A stretch of 64,000 nt of DNA. Origin: Taklimakanibacter sp021828105. Its GTDB lineage: Bacteria > Pseudomonadota > Alphaproteobacteria > Rhizobiales > Aestuariivirgaceae. The DNA lies in the NCBI GenBank assembly GCA_021828105.1, contig JAKATG010000033.1, forward strand, positions 1 to 64,000. Direction: 5' to 3'. A program made the translations under genes and the position numbers. This document shows, in pieces, positions 17,101 to 25,447 of the stretch (its first letter is position 1; each line of letters begins with the position of its first letter). The notes under the pieces were generated by a model, which was not told the origin of the DNA, ran no database searches, and was given only the letters and a program-made list of their open reading frames with translations.

Positions 17101-17519
17101 CCCGCCTCGACCGGGAAGAGCTGCAGCAGCCTTTCGCAGAAGGCGTGAATGGTCTGGATCTTCAAGCCGCCCGGCGTCTCGAGCGCCAGGGTGAAGAGCT
17201 CACGCGCCCGCTTCAGCGTATCGGCCGTCACCTCTTGATGACCCATGGCGCCGATATGGCGGGCAAGTTCCGCATCCGCGAGCGTCACCCAGTCACTGAG
17301 CCGCCCGTGGAGCCGGCTCGCCATCTCGGCCGCCGCCGCCTTGGTGAAGGTGATGCACAGGATCTTGTCGGGCGCCGTGCCTGAAAGCATCAGCCGGATG
17401 ACACGGTCGATCAGAACATGCGTCTTGCCAGAGCCGGCATTGGCCGCGACCCACACTGACCGCAACGGATTGGAGGCGAGACGCTGTTCATCGCTCGCGA
17501 CATTCAGGCGGAGATTCAT
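14193..17519 (-). CDS. addA: Double-strand break repair helicase-nuclease subunit AddA
   Basis: AddA is the UvrD/RecB-type helicase and nuclease subunit of AddAB, which resects double-strand breaks for RecA loading. The 1108-residue product has Walker A VAANAGSGKTHVLIDR near the N-terminus, DEAQDTSPAQW, the later helicase motif MTVHGAKGLEAPIVFL, and a C-terminal RecB-type nuclease motif (GQVDRIV then ILDYKSDR). I start it at the ATG at 17519, which overlaps the addB stop (ATGA); eight more upstream residues would lie inside addB. Confidence 0.95.
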   Translation of the reverse strand: MNLRLNVASDEQRLASNPLRSVWVAANAGSGKTHVLIDRVIRLMLSGTAPDKILCITFTKAAAAEMASRLHGRLSDWVTLADAELARHIGAMGHQEVTADTLKRARELFTLALETPGGLKIQTIHAFCERLLQLFPVEAGVVPGFEVMDERSSAELLDQARRSIIAAAETGGDPALRRIVARAQADAFDELLRTILVKRSDLSVDLGYLRRQLGLRPNDTAATAEAEFFAIDPVLYDRMIVTLEASSGAADQKSARALRRIKAFDLDAFEDLFLTKGRKPKAPSSIASKKLRTAAPWLAEAIDAEMARVLALFSKRSALVMMEATEALVDVAARIIAEYERLKRLYGRYDFEDLILRTRRLLVEQVSSAWVLYKLDGGIDHILVDEAQDTSPAQWQIVKVLAEEFFAGKGARSGVMRTLFVVGDRKQSIFSFQGADPAAFEEAHLYFKARISEDEGGLGNVALNVSYRSTATVLKAVDDVFENEIARRGLVVKNETDIVHEAVRRGYAGRVELWPVMLKDEKPEHDPWLVPVDRIDRNHPARKLAHRIAETIAGWLREKRQITALGRPVRPSDILILVRSRNDFFTSMLRELNRLRVPVAGADRVTLNEHIAIQDLLALGQFIVLPEDDHALACLLKSPLIRHPEDRAFNDDDLFALAESRGRQSLWRRLEDSAALRPVCARLRRWMAISAQESPFGFYARVLGEDMPSVRQNILSRLGPEAVDLIDAFLNLALDYEQRETPSLQGFLHWFTSADTEIRRDMDQASDVVRIMTVHGAKGLEAPIVFLPDTCSMPDDRNEVQPLMIPAPEGKVVPFWRFGGGVEAPGVTALRNLLREQRMDEYRRQLYVALTRARDELYICGYTTDEAPKSQSWYALVEASVEGPRDAQGLLRIEGVQTAPLEAASESLAGSASTESVPAWITERPPRELTGGDWVNPSRLLRKKVSGSAAALEQGRALHRLFQLLPDMPSGGRRQAALQLLERRKITGSKARTLADRVISIIEHQDYAAYFGESGLAEIPLVADLGEKGVLAGQVDRIVVTGTEVLILDYKSDRAPPKDLRGVPPAYVAQLAAYRSALARMFPEKTVTAALLWTEIPQLMVIPPELLA

Positions 17520-20500
17520 GTCTCCTCCTCGGCAATCGACCATTCACGCCAGCGCGAGAGATGGTCGAAGGGCGATGTATCCTGCTCCTTCTCCATCGCC
17601 GCGCGCGGAATATAGCCATGCGTCACATCATCATAGGCCCGCATCAGCGCCTTGAACTTTTCGAGATGCTCATGGGCCTTCGCCATGACCTCGATCTCGG
17701 TGACCGGCGCCAGCAGCCCCGGCGGTTCGCCGCCCGACAGCTTGATATAGAGAAGCTCGCTCGTTTCGATGGGCGAAACCGCTTCAAAGCCGCCTTCGGA
17801 AAGCATGGCGGCTTCGAGGGTGAGCTGCGGCGCCAATCCCGACTTCACCTGCGGACTCGTCGGTATGCGGCCCGTCTTGTAATCGATGAGCCGGGCCTTG
17901 CCGGAGTTGAGGATGTCGATGCGGTCGGCGCGGCCCGTCAAGGTGAAGCCGTCGAAGCGATAGGCGGCCGCGACCTCGGCATAAGTGCGAACGATGCCTT
18001 CGCGCAACTGTCGTTCCTCGCCGATGAACCAGGGCACGATGCGCTCGAAACGCGGCCACCAGAAGCCCGATACATCGGCATCGGCGAAGTACGGCTCGAA
18101 AACCTCCCGCCCGATCTTGCGCAGCTGCATCTCGGCGTCGTCGGGTAATTCGACCGGATAAGCCATGGCGAAGAGATTGAACGCCTTGTGGACGAGATTG
18201 CCCCGGAGGCCGAAATCGGCCGCAGCACCTATGGGCGACAGGGGCTGAAGCTTGAGCACCTTCTCGGCATAGATGCGGTAAGGATCGCGCATCAGCTTCT
18301 CGACCTGGGTGATCGACAGGCTCCTCGGCCTGGCCGCGACAGGCGGCTTGGGCCTCGGCATTGCGACGCGGCGATCGCCCTTGGCATCGTCGAAGCTTTT
18401 TGCCCAGGCGAGCCATTGCATGCCCGCCTCATAAGGGACGCTGGTCGCCGCAAGGATCATTTCGAGCCGCAATACCCAGCGCGAGGCGACGGCCGGCTGC
18501 TCCTTGACGCGCTTGGACCAGGTGAGGACCAGCTCCTTGGCGCCAAAGCCTTGCGCAAAATCATGGGCGGTAAGGCCGATGCTGCGCTCGGGCTGCATCA
18601 GCTCAAGCATCGCGCGCATCGGCCGGTTGATCCACGGTCCGGGATCGGGCTGGGCCGGCCAGCTTCCCTCCGTGAGCCCGCCCATGATCACGAGATCGGG
18701 ATTGATCAGGCGCGCTTCGAGCAAACCCAGGATGGTGAGGCGAGGATGATGCAGCGGCAGGCGCACCGGCAGACGGCGCAGCCAGCTCGTGAGGAACATC
18801 AAGGCGCGCTGCCGGTCGCAATCGGGCAGGAAGTGTTCCGCATCCCCCATCGATAGGACGAGCTTGTCCAGCGCTTCGGCCGCGTGCGGGTCGGCCATGT
18901 CATCGACGGTCGCCGCCAATGCCGCCATGAGCAGGCCGATATGCCGGTTGAGCGGCGCCGACGCCGCCCTGTCTTGCGCCAGGGCGCCAAGAGCCCCGGC
19001 GATTCTCAGCGCATAGTCCTTCGCCAATGCCCAATCATCGTCACCGAGCCGCTTCAGGGCCAGATGGGCATGGTGATTCGTCCGTGCCTCCTGGCGCGCG
19101 CGCTCCAGCGCTTCGGCAATCGCTACGGGTTCGAGACGGTCGCGGCCGTCGCGCAACAAGGCCAGGTCGATTATGGCTTGCGCCTTCTGCGCTTTCTCAG
19201 GCAGCCAGCCGAAATGCGCCAGCGGGTGATGCAGCAGCTTGGCGAATTCGTGAATGGCAAAATCGGTGAGCGTGTAGTCGATCAGGGCGGCGACCAAAGA
19301 GCCCAGCGGCCGGCGGATGAGCGGCTCACCGGCCGAATCGTCGATCTCGATCCCCCAGCGCTTGAGGGCGCTGATCACGCGCCGGGCCAGATCGCGGTCG
19401 GGTGTCACCAGAGCCGCGGTCTTCTTCGGATCCTCCAGGGCCTCGCGCATCGCCAGGGCGATGACCTGGGCCTCCTGATGGTGGTCGCGCGCCTCGACCA
19501 GGCTGACTTTCTCCATGCCGCGCACGATGTGCGCACGGCCCGAGTTCAAAGTATCGCGCCAGGTCGAAGCCGTGGGCGTCGGGCGCATGATCTCGGAGGC
19601 GAGCCACATGCGCGCCGCGTTGCGCCTGAGGCCTTCGACGCCCGGCAGCATTTCCACCTCGTCGCGCTTCACATGCCAGCCGTCGAGAAGGCGCTTCAGG
19701 CCGAATTGCGGATGTTGGGGACCGACATGGCGCCAGCTCTCCTCGCTCATCGTCTGGTCGAGGCCCGGCAGGACGACCGCGCCTTGGGGAAGAGAGGCGA
19801 TCGTCTTCAGAAGCTCGGCCGCCGCCGGTATGGAGCCTGTCGAGCCCGCGGCGATGATGGGTGTCTCAGGCTTCGTTTCAGCGAGGCGGCGTGCTTCGAG
19901 CCTGAGCAGGCGGCTGCGTCTCTCCATGGGCCCGAGGCGGCCCAGCATGAAGAGCTCGACCGGCAGCTTCTCGCGAATGATCGCGAGAAAGCTCAGGATC
20001 GAATTGCGGTGCTCGGCGAGATCGGCCGTGAACAGCTCCGGCAGACGATTGAGATCGACCTCCTCGGTTTCGAAGGTGTCGAGTAGCTCGGCGAGACTCT
20101 GCGCCAGCGCAATGGCCTGCGAGGGAGAGCCGGCGATCTCGAAAGCAAGCCTTTCCTCGGGATGCGCCGCGGCCCATTCGTCGATCAGCCGGATGAGGAG
20201 CGCTTCGCGTTCGAGTGTCGAAATGGCGGTCGCCAGATGATCTTCGTGCGGCGAGGCGCCCGGGATATCGGGACCGAGCAGATCCTCATCGACATCGCCA
20301 ATGGGCCGGATGCGCGGCAGGAGCATCGCCTCGCGCCCGGCGGCGCCGAGGAAGCTGCGCTGCAGGCTGCGCACGGCACGCCTGGTCGGCAAAAGGATGG
20401 TCCAGCGCGGCAGATCTTCCACGCGCGGCGGCGCTGTGGCGGAAGGAATGTCGCCTGAGAGAATTGCGCGCGTCAGCGCCGGCAGGAAGGCGACGTCGGC

Positions 20501-20527
20501 GGGGATCGTGAACAGCCGGAGGCTCAC
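17516..20527 (-). CDS. addB: Double-strand break repair nuclease subunit AddB
   Basis: The 1003-residue alphaproteobacterial-type AddB partners AddA in break resection. A degenerate helicase-like N-terminal half contains ILLPTRRAVRSL, and the C-terminus has a RecB-family nuclease motif (GRADRIDIL then ARLIDYKTGR). It lies 12 bp after murU and overlaps addA by 4 bases, so murU-addB-addA are probably co-transcribed. Confidence 0.93.
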   Translation of the reverse strand: MSLRLFTIPADVAFLPALTRAILSGDIPSATAPPRVEDLPRWTILLPTRRAVRSLQRSFLGAAGREAMLLPRIRPIGDVDEDLLGPDIPGASPHEDHLATAISTLEREALLIRLIDEWAAAHPEERLAFEIAGSPSQAIALAQSLAELLDTFETEEVDLNRLPELFTADLAEHRNSILSFLAIIREKLPVELFMLGRLGPMERRSRLLRLEARRLAETKPETPIIAAGSTGSIPAAAELLKTIASLPQGAVVLPGLDQTMSEESWRHVGPQHPQFGLKRLLDGWHVKRDEVEMLPGVEGLRRNAARMWLASEIMRPTPTASTWRDTLNSGRAHIVRGMEKVSLVEARDHHQEAQVIALAMREALEDPKKTAALVTPDRDLARRVISALKRWGIEIDDSAGEPLIRRPLGSLVAALIDYTLTDFAIHEFAKLLHHPLAHFGWLPEKAQKAQAIIDLALLRDGRDRLEPVAIAEALERARQEARTNHHAHLALKRLGDDDWALAKDYALRIAGALGALAQDRAASAPLNRHIGLLMAALAATVDDMADPHAAEALDKLVLSMGDAEHFLPDCDRQRALMFLTSWLRRLPVRLPLHHPRLTILGLLEARLINPDLVIMGGLTEGSWPAQPDPGPWINRPMRAMLELMQPERSIGLTAHDFAQGFGAKELVLTWSKRVKEQPAVASRWVLRLEMILAATSVPYEAGMQWLAWAKSFDDAKGDRRVAMPRPKPPVAARPRSLSITQVEKLMRDPYRIYAEKVLKLQPLSPIGAAADFGLRGNLVHKAFNLFAMAYPVELPDDAEMQLRKIGREVFEPYFADADVSGFWWPRFERIVPWFIGEERQLREGIVRTYAEVAAAYRFDGFTLTGRADRIDILNSGKARLIDYKTGRIPTSPQVKSGLAPQLTLEAAMLSEGGFEAVSPIETSELLYIKLSGGEPPGLLAPVTEIEVMAKAHEHLEKFKALMRAYDDVTHGYIPRAAMEKEQDTSPFDHLSRWREWSIAEEET

Positions 20528-20539
20528 GCCTCGCTCCCA

Positions 20540-21253
20540 TCACGCGCCGAGGGCGCGCTCGGCCAAGGGGATGGCATCCGGCGTGCCGACATGCAGCCAC
20601 TGCCCCTCATGCTCGATCCCGTAAAGACGCCTCTCAGCAATAGCCCTGTCCCACAAAAGGTTCATGGAGAATTTCGACAAGCGAACATTGGCGAAGAGCC
20701 TCGGATGCACGAGATAGGCGCCGATATAGGCCAGGCCCGTCTCGCCCGGCTTGGGCCTGCCGGTGAGCCGGCCCTCGGCATCGATCAGGAAATCGCCACG
20801 GCCATCATAGCCGATGGTCCTTTCGGGGTGACAGAGCAAAAGCAGGCAGTCCATGCGCCGATCATCCCAGCGGGCGATGAGGCGTTCGAGCGCCGGCTTA
20901 CCGCTGTCGATCCAGATCGAATCGCTGTTGACCACGAAGAAAGGTGCTTCCCCCAGGAGTGGCAAGGCCTTGAGGATGCCGCCGCCGGTATCGAGCAGCT
21001 CGCCACGCTCATCCGAAATGACGATGCGGGGCGATGAGTGCCGTCTGGCCCAGGCCTCGATCTGATCGGGGAGATAATGGACATTGACCACGGCGAGGTC
21101 GCAGCCGGCATCGCTCAGATGCTCAAGGCCATAGTCGATGAGCGGCTTTCCCGCCACTTCCACGAGCGGCTTGGGCTTGCCGTTGGTCAAGGGACGCATG
21201 CGCTGGCCGAAGCCCGCCGCCATGATCATGGCTCGCTTTCCGAGATCGCTCAT
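20540..21253 (-). CDS. murU: N-acetylmuramate 1-phosphate uridylyltransferase (MurU-type nucleotidyltransferase)
   Basis: The 237-residue sugar-nucleotide transferase starts with the signature MIMAAGFGQRMRPLT, followed by GKPKPLVEVAGKPLIDY; the metal-binding Asp is in FFVVNSDSIWID. MurU makes UDP-MurNAc in the cell-wall recycling route that bypasses de novo synthesis and fosfomycin inhibition. The gene overlaps the upstream TsaE/AmgK fusion gene by ATGA, and AmgK supplies its substrate MurNAc-1-phosphate, which supports the specific call. Confidence 0.85.
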   Translation of the reverse strand: MSDLGKRAMIMAAGFGQRMRPLTNGKPKPLVEVAGKPLIDYGLEHLSDAGCDLAVVNVHYLPDQIEAWARRHSSPRIVISDERGELLDTGGGILKALPLLGEAPFFVVNSDSIWIDSGKPALERLIARWDDRRMDCLLLLCHPERTIGYDGRGDFLIDAEGRLTGRPKPGETGLAYIGAYLVHPRLFANVRLSKFSMNLLWDRAIAERRLYGIEHEGQWLHVGTPDAIPLAERALGA

Positions 21254-22785
21254 TGCGGCAGTGATTCCCTCAAAGACTGCGGCAAGTGGCGGTCATACCA
21301 TTGGCGCAGGTTGCCGAGCCGCGGATGGCCGAGATTGCGCTCGAGATAGCGCGACACGCGCGGCATGTGGCGTAAATAACCGCGCTTGCCGTCGCGCTTG
21401 GCGAGACGGGCGAAGATGCCGAGGATCTTCGTCGCCCGCTGTGCGCCGAAGAAGGCATAGGCCGAGCGGAAAGCCGCCTCGTCGAAGCCGGGCTTGCCCT
21501 CTCGCAGCGCGCAATATTTGTCGAGCAACCGGTCGGCCAGAGCGAAATCGACGTCGACGCGCGCATCCTGAAGGAGCGAGGCCACGTCGAAAGCGGGATG
21601 GCCCAAGACACAGTCCTGCGTGTCGATGATGCCGACCCGCTTCAGGCCACGCCGTTCCGGCAGCCACATCAGATTGGGCGAATGGTAGTCGCGCAGGATC
21701 CACACCGGCTCATCATGCTCGGCGAGCGGGAAGAGGTCGGACCAGATGGCGAGGAACTCGGCACGATCCTTGTCGGAAGGGATCGAGGCCTTGGCGAAGG
21801 GCCAGAACCAGTCCAGCACCAGCTCGACCTCGATGGTCATGGCGTCGCGGTCATAGGCCAAAATATGATGCCAGCCATTGTCCGGGATAGCGACCTTCTG
21901 CGGCCAGGCTTTGCCCGCCATGTCGGCCAGGAGGCGCACCGCTTCTTCCAGCGGCTCGGTCATGTCGTCGCCGCGCAGCATCTTCTTGCCATAGACGTCC
22001 GAGCCTAGGTCCTCGATGACGGCCAAGCCCGTCTTGGCTCGGGCAGCGAATATTTTGGGCGCGCTATAGCCCTGCTCCTCGAGGCAGGTGTTCACCGCCA
22101 GCACCGCCTTGATGTTCTCAGCCAGATGCGCAATGGCGCTGTAGGGCTTGCCGTGCTTCACGATGGGACCGTCAGGGCGCTCGGCCATGTCCATCAGCAC
22201 CGCCGTCTTCTTCCCCATGACCAGGCGCTCATAGCGCCGGAAAGAGGCATCGCCTTCGAGGAACACGCGACGCGCCTTGGCCCAGGCCGTGTCCTTCAGG
22301 AAATCGGCGATTGCCGTGAGCCGCTTCAGCGCCAGCGCCCAGGCGCCGGAGCCTGCGAGTTCCGCGTTCCGGCCCTTGCCCGCCGTCGTGAGCTTGATGT
22401 CGAGCCGGTCGGCCGAAAAGTCGGCCCTCAAGCGCTCCGGCCATTCCACGATCAGCTGATGGGTCAGGAGAAGCTCGTCCAGCCCGAGTTCGCCCAGCTC
22501 GTCCGGTGCCCCCAAACGATAGAGATCGATATGGGCGACCGGCACCCGGGTCGTGTCATAGGTCTGGACCAGGGTGAAGGTCGGCGAGGGCACCTCGATT
22601 TCCTCGCCCGCCAGGGCCTGGATGAAGCTGCGCGCCAAAGTGGTCTTGCCCGAGCCCAATTCGCCATGCAGGCAGATGACGCTGCCGGCCCTGGCCATCA
22701 GCGCAAGCTCGGCGCCCAGAGCGGCGGTTGCTTCGGTGTCTTTCAGCTGTCGTGCAAATGAGGCCATGCTGTCCGGATCGGTCAC
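21250..22785 (-). CDS. tsaE: Fusion of TsaE (tRNA t6A ATPase) and AmgK-like sugar kinase
   Basis: Residues 1 to about 155 are TsaE, the ATPase needed for the tRNA t6A37 modification by TsaBCD. They show Walker A HGELGSGKTTLARS, the SPTFTLVQTY segment and HIDLYRL. Residues from about 165 to 511 form an aminoglycoside-phosphotransferase-fold kinase. Its catalytic motif is RDYHSPNLMW and its metal site IIDTQD, as in AmgK, which phosphorylates MurNAc and GlcNAc at C1. Both halves look intact. The gene is coupled by ATGA overlaps to divL upstream and murU downstream. TsaE and AmgK are separate genes in pseudomonads; fused forms are known to me from Rhizobiales. Confidence 0.87.
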   Translation of the reverse strand: MTDPDSMASFARQLKDTEATAALGAELALMARAGSVICLHGELGSGKTTLARSFIQALAGEEIEVPSPTFTLVQTYDTTRVPVAHIDLYRLGAPDELGELGLDELLLTHQLIVEWPERLRADFSADRLDIKLTTAGKGRNAELAGSGAWALALKRLTAIADFLKDTAWAKARRVFLEGDASFRRYERLVMGKKTAVLMDMAERPDGPIVKHGKPYSAIAHLAENIKAVLAVNTCLEEQGYSAPKIFAARAKTGLAVIEDLGSDVYGKKMLRGDDMTEPLEEAVRLLADMAGKAWPQKVAIPDNGWHHILAYDRDAMTIEVELVLDWFWPFAKASIPSDKDRAEFLAIWSDLFPLAEHDEPVWILRDYHSPNLMWLPERRGLKRVGIIDTQDCVLGHPAFDVASLLQDARVDVDFALADRLLDKYCALREGKPGFDEAAFRSAYAFFGAQRATKILGIFARLAKRDGKRGYLRHMPRVSRYLERNLGHPRLGNLRQWYDRHLPQSLRESLPQ

Positions 22786-25286
22786 GCGGCGACGGTGCCG
22801 CGCCTATGCTCGTGGGAACCGCGATCCTGCGCGTGGGGGCCACGCATCGGGAAGCGGCAGATGACGGTCGTGCCCTTGTTGACCTGCGACCGCAAGGAAA
22901 CACGCCCACCATGTAATTCCACGAAGCTCTTGACGATGGCAAGCCCCAAGCCGGGGCCCCTATGGCCGCCCGGCATGGGCTTGGACTGGAAGCGGTCGAA
23001 GACCCGCTTCTGGAATTCGGGGTCGATGCCGCGGCCGGTATCGGCGACCCAGAGCAGGATGTCGTCGCCATCATGCGCCGCCCCCATGCGGATGATGCCG
23101 CCTTCCGAGGAGAAGCCGATGGCGTTGGCCAGGAGATTGTGCAGGATCTGCTGCACCCGCTTGGGATCGCCCACGAAGCGCGCCGCGTCCTCGGCGACCT
23201 CGATGTTCAAGGTCAGGTCGCGCTTGGTCATCCATTGGCCAAGGCCCTCGCCCACCTGCTGCATGATATCGACGACATCGATCTCGGAAAGCCTGAGCTC
23301 CATGGCGCCGGCATCGATCGTCGTCAGGTCGAGAATGGCGTCGATGATGACGAGAAGATCCTGGGACGAATCCTGGATGTCGCGCAGATATTCCTGCTGC
23401 TTGGGCTTGAGGTCGCCGGCAATGCCGAGCGACAGGCTCTCGGCGAAGCCCAGTATGTTGGTGAGCGGCGTGCGCAATTCATAGGAGACGTTCGACATGA
23501 AGCCGGTCTTCAGGCGGTCGGCCGCCTCGAGCGCCTCGGCGCGCTCGCGCAAGGCGTTCTCGATGCGCTGCGAGTCGGTCACATCTACATAGGTCAGAAG
23601 CGCGTTGCCGTCGGGCAGGGGCACGAAGGCATATTCGAGTGCCAGGCCGTCGGGCCGGTTGAGTCGTCCTTTGAGCGGCTTGCGACCGGTGTCGAGGCTG
23701 GTCATGCCGTATTTGAGCTCGTCCCAGACGAGGTCGTCGGCGAGCAGCTTGCGGCACTGGTCGATGACCGGGTCGATATGCGGCTGGCGGTCGAGGAAGG
23801 CGGGATCGAGCGACCAGAAGCGGGCAAAGGCCGGATTGTGCAGCTTGAGCCGCCCGTCGGTGCCGAACAAAGCGACAGCCTCATGCAGATTGTCGAGGGT
23901 CTCGCGCTGGACGCCGATCAATTCATTGTAGCGGCTCTCGAGCTGGATCTCCTTGGTGACATTCTCATAGAGATAGGTGGTGCCGCCGAAAGGATGCAAC
24001 TCGCAGATCACGCGCAAGGAGCGCCCGTCGGGCAAATACCACCAGCTTTCGCGCGTCTCGAGCGTCGTAAAGGCCTGCAGCTGCTTGGCCTTCCAGTCGC
24101 GGTAATTGGCCTGCTCGGGCAGGCGGCGCAGCTCGCGCAAGCGGTCGAGGATCTCGCCGTCGCTCGGCCCCAGGGCCAGCCAGTCCGGATCGAGAGACCA
24201 GAGCTCGGCATAGGCCGAATTATGGAACAGGAGCCGCTGGTCGGGCCCGAAGATCGCGATCGCGGTGTCGAGCTTGTCGAGGGTCGAGGCATGGCCCTGG
24301 ATATGGCGCTTCAGCTCCTTGCGCGCATTCTCGATCGGCGTGACGTCGATGGCGAAACGAGCAAAGCCGTCGGCAAGCCTGATCTCATGGACGTCGAGGG
24401 CGCATTTGGTGCCGCCGATCACCGCATGGCTGCGGCCCTTGAGGCTCGACGATTGGCCACCTTGCGGCGGCTCGATCCTCGAGTCGTCGACGATCTCGAT
24501 CCGGTTGGCGATGACGGCATCGACATCGGCCGCTTCGACCGCCTTGATATAGCTGTCATTGACCCAGATCGTCTCGCCATTCGTGTCCTTGAGCCAGATC
24601 GGGAAGGGTGCGGCGTCGAGCACCGCGCTCAGGCGCTCGACCTGCTTGCCGAGGCGGCGGGCATCATAGGCGAGCTCGGTGACCTGGCGGCGCTCGCCGG
24701 CAAGCGGCCTAAGCCGCAAGGTGGTGAAGCCGCCGGCGGTGCGGCCGTCGGCTTCGAGAAGCTCGTCTTCGAGCGTGCGGATGCCGATATTGAAGGGCGC
24801 GCCCTGATCACGCATGAGGGCGACCGCGTCGTTGAGTGCCCCCGCCGATTCGGCATCGAGCCAGGAGGGGAAGTCGAGAAGCCTGTCCTTGTCGGCCGGG
24901 ACCTTGACCACGCCCCGCATGTCGCCGGCAATCCGGTTGGGCAGGCCCTCACGGCCATGCCAGACCATGAGGACGGCCGGCTCCGCCGTCAGTATCGCCT
25001 CGCTCTCATTGAGCGCGGTCTCGAGCTCGCGCGCCCGCCGCTCGGCGGCCTGCTCCTCGCGAATGAGCTTGCGGATGACGAAGAACGCCCACAGGAAAAC
25101 GGCGGCGGACGCAAAAAGGGCGGAAAAGGTCAGCGGATCATCGGCAAAACGCGTGGCGAAGTCATGGCCCCAGTCGCCTTGCGCGGCAGCCGGTGCCACG
25201 CCCCAGGCCATGACGGGAAGAGATGCGCCGAGCCTTGTCGTCCAGCCGCCGACAAATGTGCATATAGAGGCACAGTCTCTGCGCAT
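22782..25286 (-). CDS. divL: DivL-type PAS-domain cell-cycle kinase with Tyr phosphoacceptor site
   Basis: DivL controls the CckA-ChpT-CtrA pathway in alphaproteobacteria. The 834-residue product has an N-terminal membrane region (about 25-75), several PAS-like repeats (about 220-330, 335-440, 460-575), a dimerisation helix and an HATPase domain (NLLANAIGFSSEGG, WVADTGRGID, PGLGLAIVKSF). The H-box reads NVSYELRTPLTN with Tyr602 where ordinary kinases have His. This is the hallmark of Caulobacter DivL (Tyr550). The gene lies between ahcY and tsaE, as in rhizobia. The exact start is uncertain; the N-terminus resembles a signal or membrane anchor. Confidence 0.88.
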   Translation of the reverse strand: MRRDCASICTFVGGWTTRLGASLPVMAWGVAPAAAQGDWGHDFATRFADDPLTFSALFASAAVFLWAFFVIRKLIREEQAAERRARELETALNESEAILTAEPAVLMVWHGREGLPNRIAGDMRGVVKVPADKDRLLDFPSWLDAESAGALNDAVALMRDQGAPFNIGIRTLEDELLEADGRTAGGFTTLRLRPLAGERRQVTELAYDARRLGKQVERLSAVLDAAPFPIWLKDTNGETIWVNDSYIKAVEAADVDAVIANRIEIVDDSRIEPPQGGQSSSLKGRSHAVIGGTKCALDVHEIRLADGFARFAIDVTPIENARKELKRHIQGHASTLDKLDTAIAIFGPDQRLLFHNSAYAELWSLDPDWLALGPSDGEILDRLRELRRLPEQANYRDWKAKQLQAFTTLETRESWWYLPDGRSLRVICELHPFGGTTYLYENVTKEIQLESRYNELIGVQRETLDNLHEAVALFGTDGRLKLHNPAFARFWSLDPAFLDRQPHIDPVIDQCRKLLADDLVWDELKYGMTSLDTGRKPLKGRLNRPDGLALEYAFVPLPDGNALLTYVDVTDSQRIENALRERAEALEAADRLKTGFMSNVSYELRTPLTNILGFAESLSLGIAGDLKPKQQEYLRDIQDSSQDLLVIIDAILDLTTIDAGAMELRLSEIDVVDIMQQVGEGLGQWMTKRDLTLNIEVAEDAARFVGDPKRVQQILHNLLANAIGFSSEGGIIRMGAAHDGDDILLWVADTGRGIDPEFQKRVFDRFQSKPMPGGHRGPGLGLAIVKSFVELHGGRVSLRSQVNKGTTVICRFPMRGPHAQDRGSHEHRRGTVAA

Positions 25287-25447
25287 TGCCTTCCTGAATA
25301 TCCTTTCGGGAGCGCCCCGATCCCAATCCTCATGCGACGCATGCTCACGGCGTCAGCCGGCGGGCCGAATCACCCGCCGTCCGCTCATGGGGAAGATATA
25401 CAAGCAAAGTCCCGGCGCAGGAATCCTGCGGCGTATGCTGTTCAAAA

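Noticed and set aside
25358..25379. CGGCGGG / CCCGCCG hairpin between divL and ahcY as a terminator
   Set aside because: The stem is perfect but no T-rich tract follows on the minus strand.
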